Source: JACVRW01 sp034664005 (GTDB lineage: Bacteria; Actinomycetota; Thermoleophilia; Solirubrobacterales; Thermoleophilaceae). From it: a stretch of DNA of 15,562 nucleotides. The notes below the pieces were generated by a model. That model did not search any database, was not told where the DNA came from, and saw nothing but the letters and a program-made list of their open reading frames with translations. The DNA lies in NCBI GenBank assembly GCA_034664005.1, contig JAXDIL010000014.1, positions 1-15,562 on the forward strand. The letters run 5' to 3'. The position numbers and the translations under genes are program-made. Within the stretch, counting starts at the first letter, position 1; each line of letters starts with the position of its first letter. Shown piece after piece: positions 1-6,717 of the stretch.

Positions 1-32
1 TTCGGAACCTGGATCTTCGCCATTCGCGACCT

Positions 33-560
33 CTACTGTTTTCGCCTGCTAGCGACCGCCTCGAACATGTAGCCCGGAGTGTCGCTTCGCGCGAGTGGCA
101 GGCGCTCGACCGCCGGCATCGCGGCGCGTTCGTTGGGTCGTCGGCAGGGAGAACTTGGCAGGCGCTGCTGGGACCCCGTTTTCGTCTGGACTAGCCGCCG
201 ACTACTCGCCGCGATCGCGGCAAGGAACCGGTCCGAACCGAGTAGTGCAAACGATGGGCGCTGCGGCTGACCGTTGATGCGCCCAGCTTCATCGGGCACC
301 GGAGCACACGCCTGCCCACTCGCGTCCGGAGTAGCTATCTCGAAACAGAACGCGTCGGACGGATCCTCGCCGACCCGCTGCGCGTCGATTCGGGAGATCG
401 TGTAGCTCGCACCGCTTGGCGCTGTTGCCTGCGCGACTATCCCCGCCGTCGGCGCGGGCAGATCCGGGGTGTTATCGGCCTGAGTGACTCCCCAGGTCGT
501 GCCCACTGCCGCACCCACGGCCGCGACCAGGCCGAATGCGAGAAGACATCGACCTGCCAT
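33..560 (-). CDS. Hypothetical small exported or membrane-anchored protein
   Basis: I do not recognise this protein and assign no function. It is about 175 residues from the ATG at 560. The N-terminus (MAGRCLLAFGLVAAVGAAVG) is hydrophobic, with an Arg at position 4, and reads as a signal peptide or membrane anchor. A Pro/Ala-rich linker follows, then a stretch with two cysteines (Cys72 and Cys85) in a FCFE...GQAC pattern that could form a disulfide outside the cell. The C-terminal third is rich in Arg, Ser and Gln, has less GC-biased codons than its neighbours, and may be frame-disturbed; the other two frames there contain stops, so no clean repair is visible. A GTG at 590 would add 10 residues. 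I prefer 560 because 590 would leave only about 8 nt of leader from the predicted promoter and has no Shine-Dalgarno, while 560 has a modest AGGCGG upstream. Confidence 0.5.
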   Translation of the reverse strand: MAGRCLLAFGLVAAVGAAVGTTWGVTQADNTPDLPAPTAGIVAQATAPSGASYTISRIDAQRVGEDPSDAFCFEIATPDASGQACAPVPDEAGRINGQPQRPSFALLGSDRFLAAIAASSRRLVQTKTGSQQRLPSSPCRRPNERAAMPAVERLPLARSDTPGYMFEAVASRRKQ

Positions 561-604
561 CTGCTTGCCGCCTATCTCGTTGCCCGACACCTGAAGCCGA
601 TCAG

Positions 605-633
605 ACTATAGATGTTGAGCGTTAAGCGTTCAA
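605..633 (-). promoter_or_regulatory. Near-consensus housekeeping-sigma promoter for the 33-560 gene
   Basis: On the minus strand, TTGAAC (633-628) is followed after exactly 17 nt by TATAGT (610-605). Both hexamers are close to the TTGACA/TATAAT consensus, and the spacing is the optimum for a primary sigma factor. Transcription would start near 598, upstream of the small exported protein. It is the best promoter match I find in the window and sits in a locally AT-rich gap of about 80 bp. The assignment is by pattern only. Confidence 0.6.
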
Positions 634-634
634 C
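614..634. promoter_or_regulatory. 21-bp imperfect palindrome over the -35 and spacer: candidate operator
   Basis: The arms are GTTGA (614-618) and TCAAC (630-634). Around the central base, 8 of 10 position pairs are complementary. The palindrome covers the -35 hexamer and most of the spacer of the promoter at 605-633, where a dimeric repressor would block polymerase. Read as RNA it would be only a weak hairpin in the minus direction, so an operator fits better than a terminator for the upstream acyl-CoA synthetase gene. No regulator gene is adjacent to identify the binding protein. Confidence 0.4.
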
Positions 635-641
635 TGTGCGG

Positions 642-2321
642 CTACGCGTACAGCTCGTCGATCTCGTTCGCGTACTTCTCGTTGATCGGCTTGCGCTTCA
701 GCTTCATGGTCGGGGTCAGCTCGTCGTCCCCGGGCTCCCATTCCGCGTCCAGGAGCTTGAACTTCTTGATCTGCTCCACGCGGGCGAGCTGCTCGTTGGC
801 CGCCTCGATCCCGCGCTCCACCTCGGCCAGGAGGGCGTCGCGGCCGTGCTGCTGCTCGAAGGCCGGGGCCACGTCGGGGTCGAGCGTGACCAGCGCGACG
901 TTGTAGGGGCGGCCGTCGCCGATTGCGATCGCCTGGCCGATCGCGGGGCTCGAGGCCTTCAGCTTGGCCTCGATGTTCGCCGGCGACATGTTCTTGCCGG
1001 CCGCGTTGATGATCAGCTCCTTCTTGCGGTCCACGAGCGTCAGGTAGCCGTCGTCGTCGAACTCGCCGATGTCGCCGGTGTGGAGCCAGCCGTCCTCGTC
1101 GAGGGCTTCGGCGGTCTTATCCGGCTGGTTTCTGTAGCCGGGCATCACGAACGGCCCGCGCACCAGCACCTCGCCGTCCTCCGCCAGCCGGATCTCGGCC
1201 CCCGGGCCGGGCGGGCCGACCGTCCCGATCTTGATCTTGTCGGGCGGGTTGCAGGCGCCGTAGCCGGTCGTCTCCGACATCCCCCACAGCTCGGCCAGCG
1301 GCACGCCGATCGCGTGGAAGAACTCGATCACCTCGCGCGGCGTGGGGGCCGCGCCGACGTTCACGGACTCGACCGCGTCCAGGCCCAGGCGTGCGCGGAT
1401 CTTCGACAGCACGAGCTCGTCGGCCTTCGCGAACTCCTCCTCGGGCACGTCCTCGCCGCGCACCCTGCGCAGGCCGACGTCGAGCGCCCACTGGGTCGCC
1501 TGCTTCTTGGCGGCGTCCTGCTCCGCCTCCACGCCGGCCTCGATGGCGGCCTTCAGCTTCTCCCAGATGCGCGGCACGGCGAAGAACCAGGTGGGCCGCA
1601 CGTCCGGCAGGTACGCCACCACCTGGCGCGGGTCCGGGCAGCACGTGGTCGCGAAGCCCACGAACATCGGCAGGTAGTGCGAGCAGGCGCGCTCGGCGAT
1701 GTGCGCCATCGGCAGCCAGGAGATCACCCGGCCGTCCTCCGGGAACTCGATCATCTGGTCGAAGCCCGTGATCGCCGCGACCACGTTCGCGTGCGTGAGC
1801 TGCACGCCCTTGGGCGGCCCGGTGGTGCCGGAGGTGTAGATGAGCGTCAGGAGGTCGCTCGGTTCCACGGCGCGCCACGCAGCTTCAAAGTCGAAGCTCT
1901 GAGGGGCGTGCTGCTCCACCTGGTCGCGCTCCACCACCAGCACATGCTCCACGCCTTCCTGCGCCCGCGCGCGATCCTCGAACGCCTCCTCCGTGACCAG
2001 GATGCGCGCCCCAGCGTCCTTCACCTGGTACTGGATCTGATCCGCCGTGTACGTGTTGTAGAGCGAGAACGGCGTTGCACCAAGGTGCATCGCCGCGGCG
2101 TCGAACCAGTGAAATTCGGGCCGGTTTGTGAGCATGACGGCCATAGCGTCGCCACGCCCGAGGCCGAGCCCGGCCAGCCCCGCCGCCGTGCTCTCAACCC
2201 GGTCCGCGTACTCCTGCCAGGTGATCGAGAGCTCGTCGCCCCTGGTGCGAAGCGCCGTGCGCTCGGGATGCGCCCGCGCGGTGGCCTGGAAGGCCTCTGC
2301 CACCGTGGACGCGGAGAGCAT
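642..2321 (-). CDS. Long-chain fatty-acid--CoA ligase (AMP-forming acyl-CoA synthetase, FadD15-like)
   Basis: A 559-residue adenylate-forming enzyme that would activate fatty acids with ATP and transfer them to CoA, feeding beta-oxidation or lipid synthesis. Visible ANL-superfamily motifs are the P-loop YTSGTTGPPKG (162-172), the aromatic/adenine-binding LWGMSETTG (345-353), the hinge-region TGD (416-418) with DRKKELI (431-437), and a C-terminal TPTMKLKR in which Lys540 is the expected adenylation lysine. Length and the final KPINEKY segment fit the LC-FACS/FadD15 group better than short- or medium-chain ligases. The ATG at 2321 is preferred: an upstream in-frame TTG (2357) is itself the apparent -35 hexamer of a promoter whose predicted start of transcription is this ATG. 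The gene has its own promoter and follows rseP after a hairpin, so it is probably not part of the rpsB-rseP transcript. Chain-length preference cannot be read from the sequence. Confidence 0.93.
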   Translation of the reverse strand: MLSASTVAEAFQATARAHPERTALRTRGDELSITWQEYADRVESTAAGLAGLGLGRGDAMAVMLTNRPEFHWFDAAAMHLGATPFSLYNTYTADQIQYQVKDAGARILVTEEAFEDRARAQEGVEHVLVVERDQVEQHAPQSFDFEAAWRAVEPSDLLTLIYTSGTTGPPKGVQLTHANVVAAITGFDQMIEFPEDGRVISWLPMAHIAERACSHYLPMFVGFATTCCPDPRQVVAYLPDVRPTWFFAVPRIWEKLKAAIEAGVEAEQDAAKKQATQWALDVGLRRVRGEDVPEEEFAKADELVLSKIRARLGLDAVESVNVGAAPTPREVIEFFHAIGVPLAELWGMSETTGYGACNPPDKIKIGTVGPPGPGAEIRLAEDGEVLVRGPFVMPGYRNQPDKTAEALDEDGWLHTGDIGEFDDDGYLTLVDRKKELIINAAGKNMSPANIEAKLKASSPAIGQAIAIGDGRPYNVALVTLDPDVAPAFEQQHGRDALLAEVERGIEAANEQLARVEQIKKFKLLDAEWEPGDDELTPTMKLKRKPINEKYANEIDELYA

Positions 2322-2327
2322 CGGCGC

Positions 2328-2357
2328 AATGTAACGCGACGGCGCGCACCCAGGCAA
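2328..2357 (-). promoter_or_regulatory. Candidate leaderless promoter of the acyl-CoA synthetase gene
   Basis: On the minus strand TTGCCT (2357-2352) and TACATT (2333-2328) are separated by 18 nt. The -10 hexamer is followed by six bases (GCGCCG) and then the ATG at 2321, so transcription would begin at or next to the start codon. There is no Shine-Dalgarno before the ATG. This is the usual arrangement of leaderless genes in actinobacteria. The hexamers match consensus only partly. Confidence 0.45.
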
Positions 2358-2364
2358 CGACCCT

Positions 2365-2413
2365 CAGGTGGATGACAAACGTGGCGTTTTCCGCAACGAT
2401 CGTCATCCACCTG
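2365..2413 (-). terminator. Long hairpin just after rseP: factor-independent stop or processing site
   Basis: A perfect 12-bp inverted repeat (CAGGTGGATGAC at 2365-2376, its complement at 2402-2413) encloses an inner stem pairing 2380-2386 with 2392-2398 with one mismatch and a GAAAA loop. Together they can form a nearly continuous hairpin of about 20 bp starting 3 nt after the rseP stop codon. No U-tract follows, so classical intrinsic termination is not assured. It could insulate the rseP transcript from the downstream promoter, stabilise its 3' end, or work in both directions. The stem is seen directly; the role is inferred. Confidence 0.5.
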
Positions 2414-2416
2414 GCG

Positions 2417-3505
2417 TCAGCGCGGGCGGAAGCCCTCTCCGCTCAGGCGGCCGATGTCGTTCGATAACCCGATCAGGAAGATCAGGATCACGAGCATGAA
2501 GCCCACGACGCCCGCCTTCTCCATCACGGCCAGCGACACGGGCTTCCCCCTCACCTTCTCGACGATCGCCCAGAAGATGTGGCCCCCGTCCAGCGGCAGG
2601 AACGGGAACAGGTTCACGATCGCCAGCGAGAGCGAGATGATCGCGAGGATCCTGACCACGAGACCGAAGTCGATGAGGATCACCTGGCGAGTGGTCTCGT
2701 ACGAGCCGACCACGCCGGAGATGTCCTTGCGCTTCTCGGGATCGATCAGGCGCGCGGGCAGCTCCACCGTGGCCTTGGTGAAGAACCAGAACTCCTGGGC
2801 GCTGAGATCCAGAGCCCGCCCGACTGGGAATGCGTCGCGAGGCCCGGGCGCGTATGAGAAGCCGAGCCTCGTCCGCTTGTTGTCCGGGTCGTAGACCGGC
2901 GTCAGGGAAAAAGTCCGCTCGCGGCCATCGCGTACGACCGTGACCTTCGCCGGCTCGGCCGCACGACACTTCGGCTTCGGCGGGTCCTGAGCGCACTTGT
3001 GCCGAGCGATCCGCTTGGACAGCGAGAGCGGACTCCCTCGATGCCCGTCGACCGCAACCAACCGGTCGCCAGGGTGAATGACCCCGGCCGCTGGATAGCC
3101 CTTCTCAACGACGTCGACCTCGCGCGTGCTGGTCTGCAGCCCGATCGCCCCGTAGACGAGGAACAGCAGCACGAACGCCAGCACCAGGTTCACCGCGGGC
3201 CCCGCTGCGATCACCACGATCCGCTTCCAGACGGGCTGCGCGTGGTAGGCCCGGTCGCGGACCTCCTCGGGGAGGTCCTCGTCCGGGTTCATCCCGGTGA
3301 TCTTCACGTAGCCGCCGGCGGGGATCGCGCCGAGCGCGTACTCCGTCTCCCCCACCTTCTTGCTCCACAGGGTCGGCGGGAAGAACAGCGAGAACTTCTC
3401 CACGCGCATGCCCACCGCCTTGGCGGCGGCGAAGTGGCCGAGCTCGTGGAGGATCACGAGCAGCGCGAAGCCCACGAAGGCCAGGACGAAGCTGAGGACG
3501 GTCAC
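2417..3505 (-). CDS. rseP: RseP/site-2 family intramembrane zinc metalloprotease
   Basis: A 362-residue M50 protease that cleaves membrane-bound substrates such as anti-sigma factors after a first cut by another protease. The HExxH zinc motif is HELGH at 20-24 in the first membrane helix, and the third ligand motif LPLDGG is at 304-308 in a later helix. Further hydrophobic helices lie at about 93-123, 282-303 and 331-347. A PDZ-like domain spans roughly 128-205, with the GDRLVAVDG core at 146-154. That domain carries a short Pro/Lys insert flanked by Cys171 and Cys180, which could form a disulfide in this extracytoplasmic region. The GTG at 3505 overlaps the dxr stop as GTGA and has a good AGGGGAG ribosome site 7 nt upstream, so a longer upstream frame is not real. 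The position after dxr and cdsA is the common bacterial order. No anti-sigma partner is in the window. Confidence 0.95.
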   Translation of the reverse strand: MTVLSFVLAFVGFALLVILHELGHFAAAKAVGMRVEKFSLFFPPTLWSKKVGETEYALGAIPAGGYVKITGMNPDEDLPEEVRDRAYHAQPVWKRIVVIAAGPAVNLVLAFVLLFLVYGAIGLQTSTREVDVVEKGYPAAGVIHPGDRLVAVDGHRGSPLSLSKRIARHKCAQDPPKPKCRAAEPAKVTVVRDGRERTFSLTPVYDPDNKRTRLGFSYAPGPRDAFPVGRALDLSAQEFWFFTKATVELPARLIDPEKRKDISGVVGSYETTRQVILIDFGLVVRILAIISLSLAIVNLFPFLPLDGGHIFWAIVEKVRGKPVSLAVMEKAGVVGFMLVILIFLIGLSNDIGRLSGEGFRPR

Positions 3506-4632
3506 GCCGCCACTCCCCTGGCCACCTCGCGCGCCTGCGCGTCCGCCGTGTAGAGATCGGAGAAGTGGCGCACCGGCTGGGCCGGCAGCTCTGACAGGGT
3601 CGACTCGATCACGCGCGGGATACCGGTGAACGAGAGATCGCCGGCCAGGAAGGCGTGCACCGCCACCTCGTTTGCCGCATTGAGGACGCACGGCGCGGTG
3701 CCACCGGCCGTGGCCGCCTCACGGGCCAGGCGCAGGCACGGGAACGAGCCGAGGTCGGGCGCCTCGAAGGTCAGCGAGCCGAGCTCAACGAGGTCGAGCG
3801 CCGGCACCGGCACGTCCACGCGGTCCGGGTGGTTGAGCGCGTACGAGATCGGCACGCGCATGTCCGGATAGCCCAGGTGCGCCAGCGAGGCGCCGTCGTT
3901 CAGGTGCACGACCGCGTGGACGATCGACTGCGGGTGCACGACCACGTCGATCGCGTCGTACGGGACCCCGAACAGGTGGTGCGCCTCGATCAGCTCGAGG
4001 CCCTTGTTCATGAGCGTCGCGGAGTCGATGCTGATCTTCCCGCCCATGTCCCAGGTGGGGTGCGCGAGCGCCTCCTCGCGGGTCACCGAGTCGAGGTCGG
4101 TGCGGCCGCGGAACGGACCGCCGCTGGCGGTCAGCACGAGCCTGTCGACGGTCCCGAGCCGCTCGCCGGCCAGGAGTTGGAAGAGCGCGGAGTGCTCGGA
4201 GTCCACCGGCAGGAGCTGCGCGCCCGTGGCCTCCGCGAGCGCCATCACGAGCTCGCCGCCCACGACGAGGCTCTCCTTGTTGGCGAGCGCGAGGTCGATG
4301 CCCTCGCCGAGCGCCGCCACGGTCGGGCCGAGCCCGGCCGATCCCACGAGCGCGTTCAGCACCAGATCGCAGTCGCTATCCGTGATCAGCTCGACGAGCC
4401 CCTCGGCCCCTGCCAGCACCTCCACCTCCGAGTGCTCGGCAGCGCGCGCAGCGGCATCCGGGTCGGCGAGCGCCACCCGCGTCACGCCATGGGCGGCCGC
4501 CTGCTCCAGGAGCAGCTCCCAGCTCGAATCGGCCGCGAGGCCGACCAGCTCCAGCTCGGGGCTGCGCTCGACGACGTCGAGCGCCTGCGTGCCGATGGAG
4601 CCGGTCGAGCCGACTATGAGGATCCTGCGCAC
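3502..4632 (-). CDS. dxr: 1-deoxy-D-xylulose 5-phosphate reductoisomerase
   Basis: A 376-residue cytoplasmic enzyme converting 1-deoxy-D-xylulose 5-phosphate to 2-C-methyl-D-erythritol 4-phosphate with NADPH, the first committed step of the MEP isoprenoid pathway. The NADPH-binding loop is GSTGSIG (8-14). The metal ligands are Asp144 and Glu146 in PVDSEHSA, and Glu213 in NKGLE. The substrate-loop segment ASGGPFRG is at 169-176 and NAANE at 318-322. The length is normal. The start is a GTG 10 nt after the cdsA stop, without a strong ribosome site, so translation probably depends on coupling from cdsA. Its product feeds the isoprenoid precursors used by UppS, encoded two genes upstream. The stop overlaps rseP as GTGA. 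Confidence 0.97.
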   Translation of the reverse strand: MRRILIVGSTGSIGTQALDVVERSPELELVGLAADSSWELLLEQAAAHGVTRVALADPDAAARAAEHSEVEVLAGAEGLVELITDSDCDLVLNALVGSAGLGPTVAALGEGIDLALANKESLVVGGELVMALAEATGAQLLPVDSEHSALFQLLAGERLGTVDRLVLTASGGPFRGRTDLDSVTREEALAHPTWDMGGKISIDSATLMNKGLELIEAHHLFGVPYDAIDVVVHPQSIVHAVVHLNDGASLAHLGYPDMRVPISYALNHPDRVDVPVPALDLVELGSLTFEAPDLGSFPCLRLAREAATAGGTAPCVLNAANEVAVHAFLAGDLSFTGIPRVIESTLSELPAQPVRHFSDLYTADAQAREVARGVAA

Positions 4633-4642
4633 CCGTCTGAGT

Positions 4643-5467
4643 CTAGGAGGCGTACCCGAGTGCGACGGCGGCGTAGTACGCGACCGGCACCGTGAAGAAG
4701 ACGGCGTCCAGACGGTCCAGGACGCCGCCGTGGGCGCCGAAGAGCTTGCCCGTGTCCTTGACTTCGAGGTCGCGCTTCAGCATCGACTCGAACAGGTCAC
4801 CCACGGGTGCGGCGAGCGCCACGAGGGCGCCGATCAGGAGCGCGTGCCCTCCGGACAGCCAATCCTGGTAGAGCCCGGCCACCCAGAACGCCAGCGTGCC
4901 GCCGAGCACGCCGGCCACGAGGCCCTCCAGCGTCTTGTTGGGCGAGATCAGCGGCGCGAGCGGCGTGCGCCCGTACAGGCGCCCGCCGAAGTAGGCGGCC
5001 GTGTCGCCGATGAAGGTCGCCACCAGCACGTCGATCACGAGCCCGTCGCCGTGCGGGAGCTCGCGCAACCAGACCGCGTGCACGAGCGCGAGCCCGATCC
5101 AGAGGATGCCGAGGTAGGTGACGGCGATCGCCCAGGACACGTGCTCGCGGCGCGGCCGGAGCGTGGACAGCAGGAACGTCACGGGGAACGATGCCGCCAG
5201 CACCATGATCACGTGGCGGGGCTCGCCGTAGAGCGCCGCGACCAGCATCGCGGCCATCGTCAGGAAGCCGGCGAGCGCGGGCGGCCGCACGCGCCCCATC
5301 AGCGTGTACAGCTCGCCCATCGCGACCACGCCGAGCGCGAAGATCCCGACCGTCCAGATCTCGCCGCCCTGGTCGACGATGATCAGCGCGAAGATGATCG
5401 CCGGGATGGCGACGACGATGCGCGGCGCCAGGTCCGACCCCGCCCCCCGCTCGCGTCGCGCCGCCAC
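4643..5467 (-). CDS. cdsA: Phosphatidate cytidylyltransferase (CDP-diglyceride synthase)
   Basis: A 274-residue polytopic membrane protein that makes CDP-diacylglycerol from phosphatidate and CTP, the branch point for phospholipid head groups. The family signature is complete near the C-terminus: SMLKRDLEVKDTG (228-240) followed by HGGVLDRLD (246-254), holding the metal- and CTP-binding acidic residues. A GDTAAYFGGR segment (154-163) and SPNKTLEG (175-182) are also typical. Several hydrophobic helices fill the first 150 residues, after a short charged N-terminus. The GTG start lies 2 nt after the uppS stop, with a run of six G's just upstream as a probable ribosome site. The uppS-cdsA-dxr-rseP order is widely conserved. 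Confidence 0.96.
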   Translation of the reverse strand: MAARRERGAGSDLAPRIVVAIPAIIFALIIVDQGGEIWTVGIFALGVVAMGELYTLMGRVRPPALAGFLTMAAMLVAALYGEPRHVIMVLAASFPVTFLLSTLRPRREHVSWAIAVTYLGILWIGLALVHAVWLRELPHGDGLVIDVLVATFIGDTAAYFGGRLYGRTPLAPLISPNKTLEGLVAGVLGGTLAFWVAGLYQDWLSGGHALLIGALVALAAPVGDLFESMLKRDLEVKDTGKLFGAHGGVLDRLDAVFFTVPVAYYAAVALGYAS

Positions 5468-5469
5468 CG

Positions 5470-6147
5470 CTAGCGCCCCCCGAAGCGGCGCTTGCGGGCC
5501 GCGTACTCGTCGAGCGAGGCCTCGAACGCCTCGCGCGAGAAGTCAGGCCAGAGCTCGTCGCGGAACACGAACTCGGCGTAGGCGAGCTGCCAGAGCAGGT
5601 AATTCGAGATGCGGAGCTCGCCGCTCGTGCGGATCAGGAGGTCGGGGTCGTGCATGTCGGGTGCGTAGAGGTGGCGCCGGAAGTCGTCCTCCGTCTCACC
5701 CGAGAAGGTTCGCGCCGCGTCCACGATCTCCGCCCTGCCGCCGTAGTTGAAGGCCACGAACAGCGTGATGCGCTCGTTGCCGCCGGTGAGCTCCTCGGCC
5801 CAATCCATGCGCCTGCGCAGCTCGGCGTCGAGACCCTCGCGGCGGCCGACGAAGCGCATCCGCACGCCCTCGTCGTGCAGCTCGGGCGTCTCGCGGTCGA
5901 TCCGCGCCGCGAACATCGCCATCAGGCCCTCGACCTCGGCCCGCGGCCGGTTCCAGTTCTCGGTGGAGAACGAGTAGACGGTCAGCTCGCGCACGCCGAG
6001 GTCGACGGCGTCGCGCAGGCGCGCCTTGACCACGTCCGCGCCCGCCTCGTGCCCCGCCAGCACGGGGAGCCCCCGGCCCTGCGCCCAGCGGCCGTTTCCG
6101 TCGGTGATGATGGCGACGTAGCGCGCCCGCGCCGCTTCGCCCGTCAC
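5470..6147 (-). CDS. uppS: Isoprenyl transferase (undecaprenyl diphosphate synthase type)
   Basis: A cis-prenyltransferase of 225 residues that elongates farnesyl diphosphate with isopentenyl diphosphate to make the lipid carrier for peptidoglycan and other envelope polymers. Visible motifs are TDGNGRWA (15-22) with catalytic Asp16, the GH of AGHEAG (31-36), YSFSTENW (58-65), FNYGGR (133-138), RTSGE (173-177), and ELWPDF near 198-203. The residue before the DGNGRW motif is Thr, where many homologues have Met. The protein is at the short end for the family, through a trimmed N-terminus. The GTG start overlaps the frr stop as GTGA. Exact product chain length (C50 or C55) cannot be read from sequence, and actinobacteria may have a second cis-prenyltransferase elsewhere. 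Confidence 0.95.
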   Translation of the reverse strand: MTGEAARARYVAIITDGNGRWAQGRGLPVLAGHEAGADVVKARLRDAVDLGVRELTVYSFSTENWNRPRAEVEGLMAMFAARIDRETPELHDEGVRMRFVGRREGLDAELRRRMDWAEELTGGNERITLFVAFNYGGRAEIVDAARTFSGETEDDFRRHLYAPDMHDPDLLIRTSGELRISNYLLWQLAYAEFVFRDELWPDFSREAFEASLDEYAARKRRFGGR

Positions 6148-6713
6148 ACCTCGAGGATCTCTTGTTCCTTGCCGGCGAGGGCCGAGTCGATCTCGCCCAC
6201 GTGCGAGTCGGTGAGCTTCTGGAGCTCCGATTCGGCGCGGTGCTCGTCGTCGGAGCCGACCTCGCCCTCGCTCTTCAGCTCGCGCAGGTCGTGCATCACG
6301 TCACGGCGCACGTTGCGGACCGAGACCCGGCCCTGCTCCGCGATCCCGTGGACGATCCGGACCAGCTCCTTGCGGCGCTCTTCGGTCAGCTCCGGGATCG
6401 AGAGCCGGATCACCTGGCCGTCGTTCGAGGGCGTCAGACCCACGTCGGACTCGAGGATCGCCTTCTCGATCGCCTTGATCGAATTCTTGTCGTAGGGCGT
6501 GATCGTGAGCAGGCGCGCCTCGCTGGCGGAGATCTGCGAGAGCTGCTTCAGCGGGGTCGTCGCGCCGTAGTAGTCGACCTCGATCCGGTCCAGCAGGTGC
6601 GGCGACGCGCGGCCCGTGCGGACCGTCGCGAACTCGGTCCGGGTGGCGTCGACCGACCGCTTCATCCGGTCCTTTGCATCGTCAAGGAAGTCCTTCAGGA
6701 CGTCGTCAGTCAC
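6144..6713 (-). CDS. frr: Ribosome recycling factor
   Basis: A 189-residue protein, close to the usual 185, that splits post-termination ribosomes together with EF-G. Domain I helices are recognisable at the N-terminus (FLDDAKDRMKRSV, then EFATVRTGRASPHLLD at about 27-42) and in the C-terminal half (LTEERRKELVRIV, then RRDVMHDLREL). The central beta-sheet domain II covers roughly 45-103 (YYGATTPL, then ITPYDK). The GTG at 6713 lies 4 nt after the pyrH stop with AAGGAG 11 nt upstream. A nearer ATG is out of frame and would meet a stop within three codons. Its place between pyrH and uppS is the standard one. Confidence 0.97.
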   Translation of the reverse strand: MTDDVLKDFLDDAKDRMKRSVDATRTEFATVRTGRASPHLLDRIEVDYYGATTPLKQLSQISASEARLLTITPYDKNSIKAIEKAILESDVGLTPSNDGQVIRLSIPELTEERRKELVRIVHGIAEQGRVSVRNVRRDVMHDLRELKSEGEVGSDDEHRAESELQKLTDSHVGEIDSALAGKEQEILEV

Positions 6714-6717
6714 CAGC

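Noticed and set aside
614..634. The palindrome as an intrinsic terminator for the acyl-CoA synthetase gene
   Set aside because: In the minus-strand RNA the stem has two mismatches, is AT-rich and lacks a U-tract, while it coincides with a near-consensus promoter; an operator fits better.
612..2375. A 587-codon open frame on the plus strand opposite the acyl-CoA synthetase gene
   Set aside because: Its product is Leu/Arg/Val/His-rich with no recognisable domain, and it mirrors codon-position GC bias of the true gene. Long antisense frames are routine in very GC-rich DNA.
3506..3691. N-terminal extension of RseP upstream of 3505
   Set aside because: It overlaps dxr out of frame, is Arg/Gly-rich, and would precede a membrane helix that already starts correctly after a GTG with a good ribosome site.
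4004..5473. A 489-codon plus-strand frame across dxr and cdsA
   Set aside because: It runs antisense through two well-conserved genes and gives Ser/Arg-rich then Glu/Arg/His-rich sequence without motifs; it is a composition shadow.
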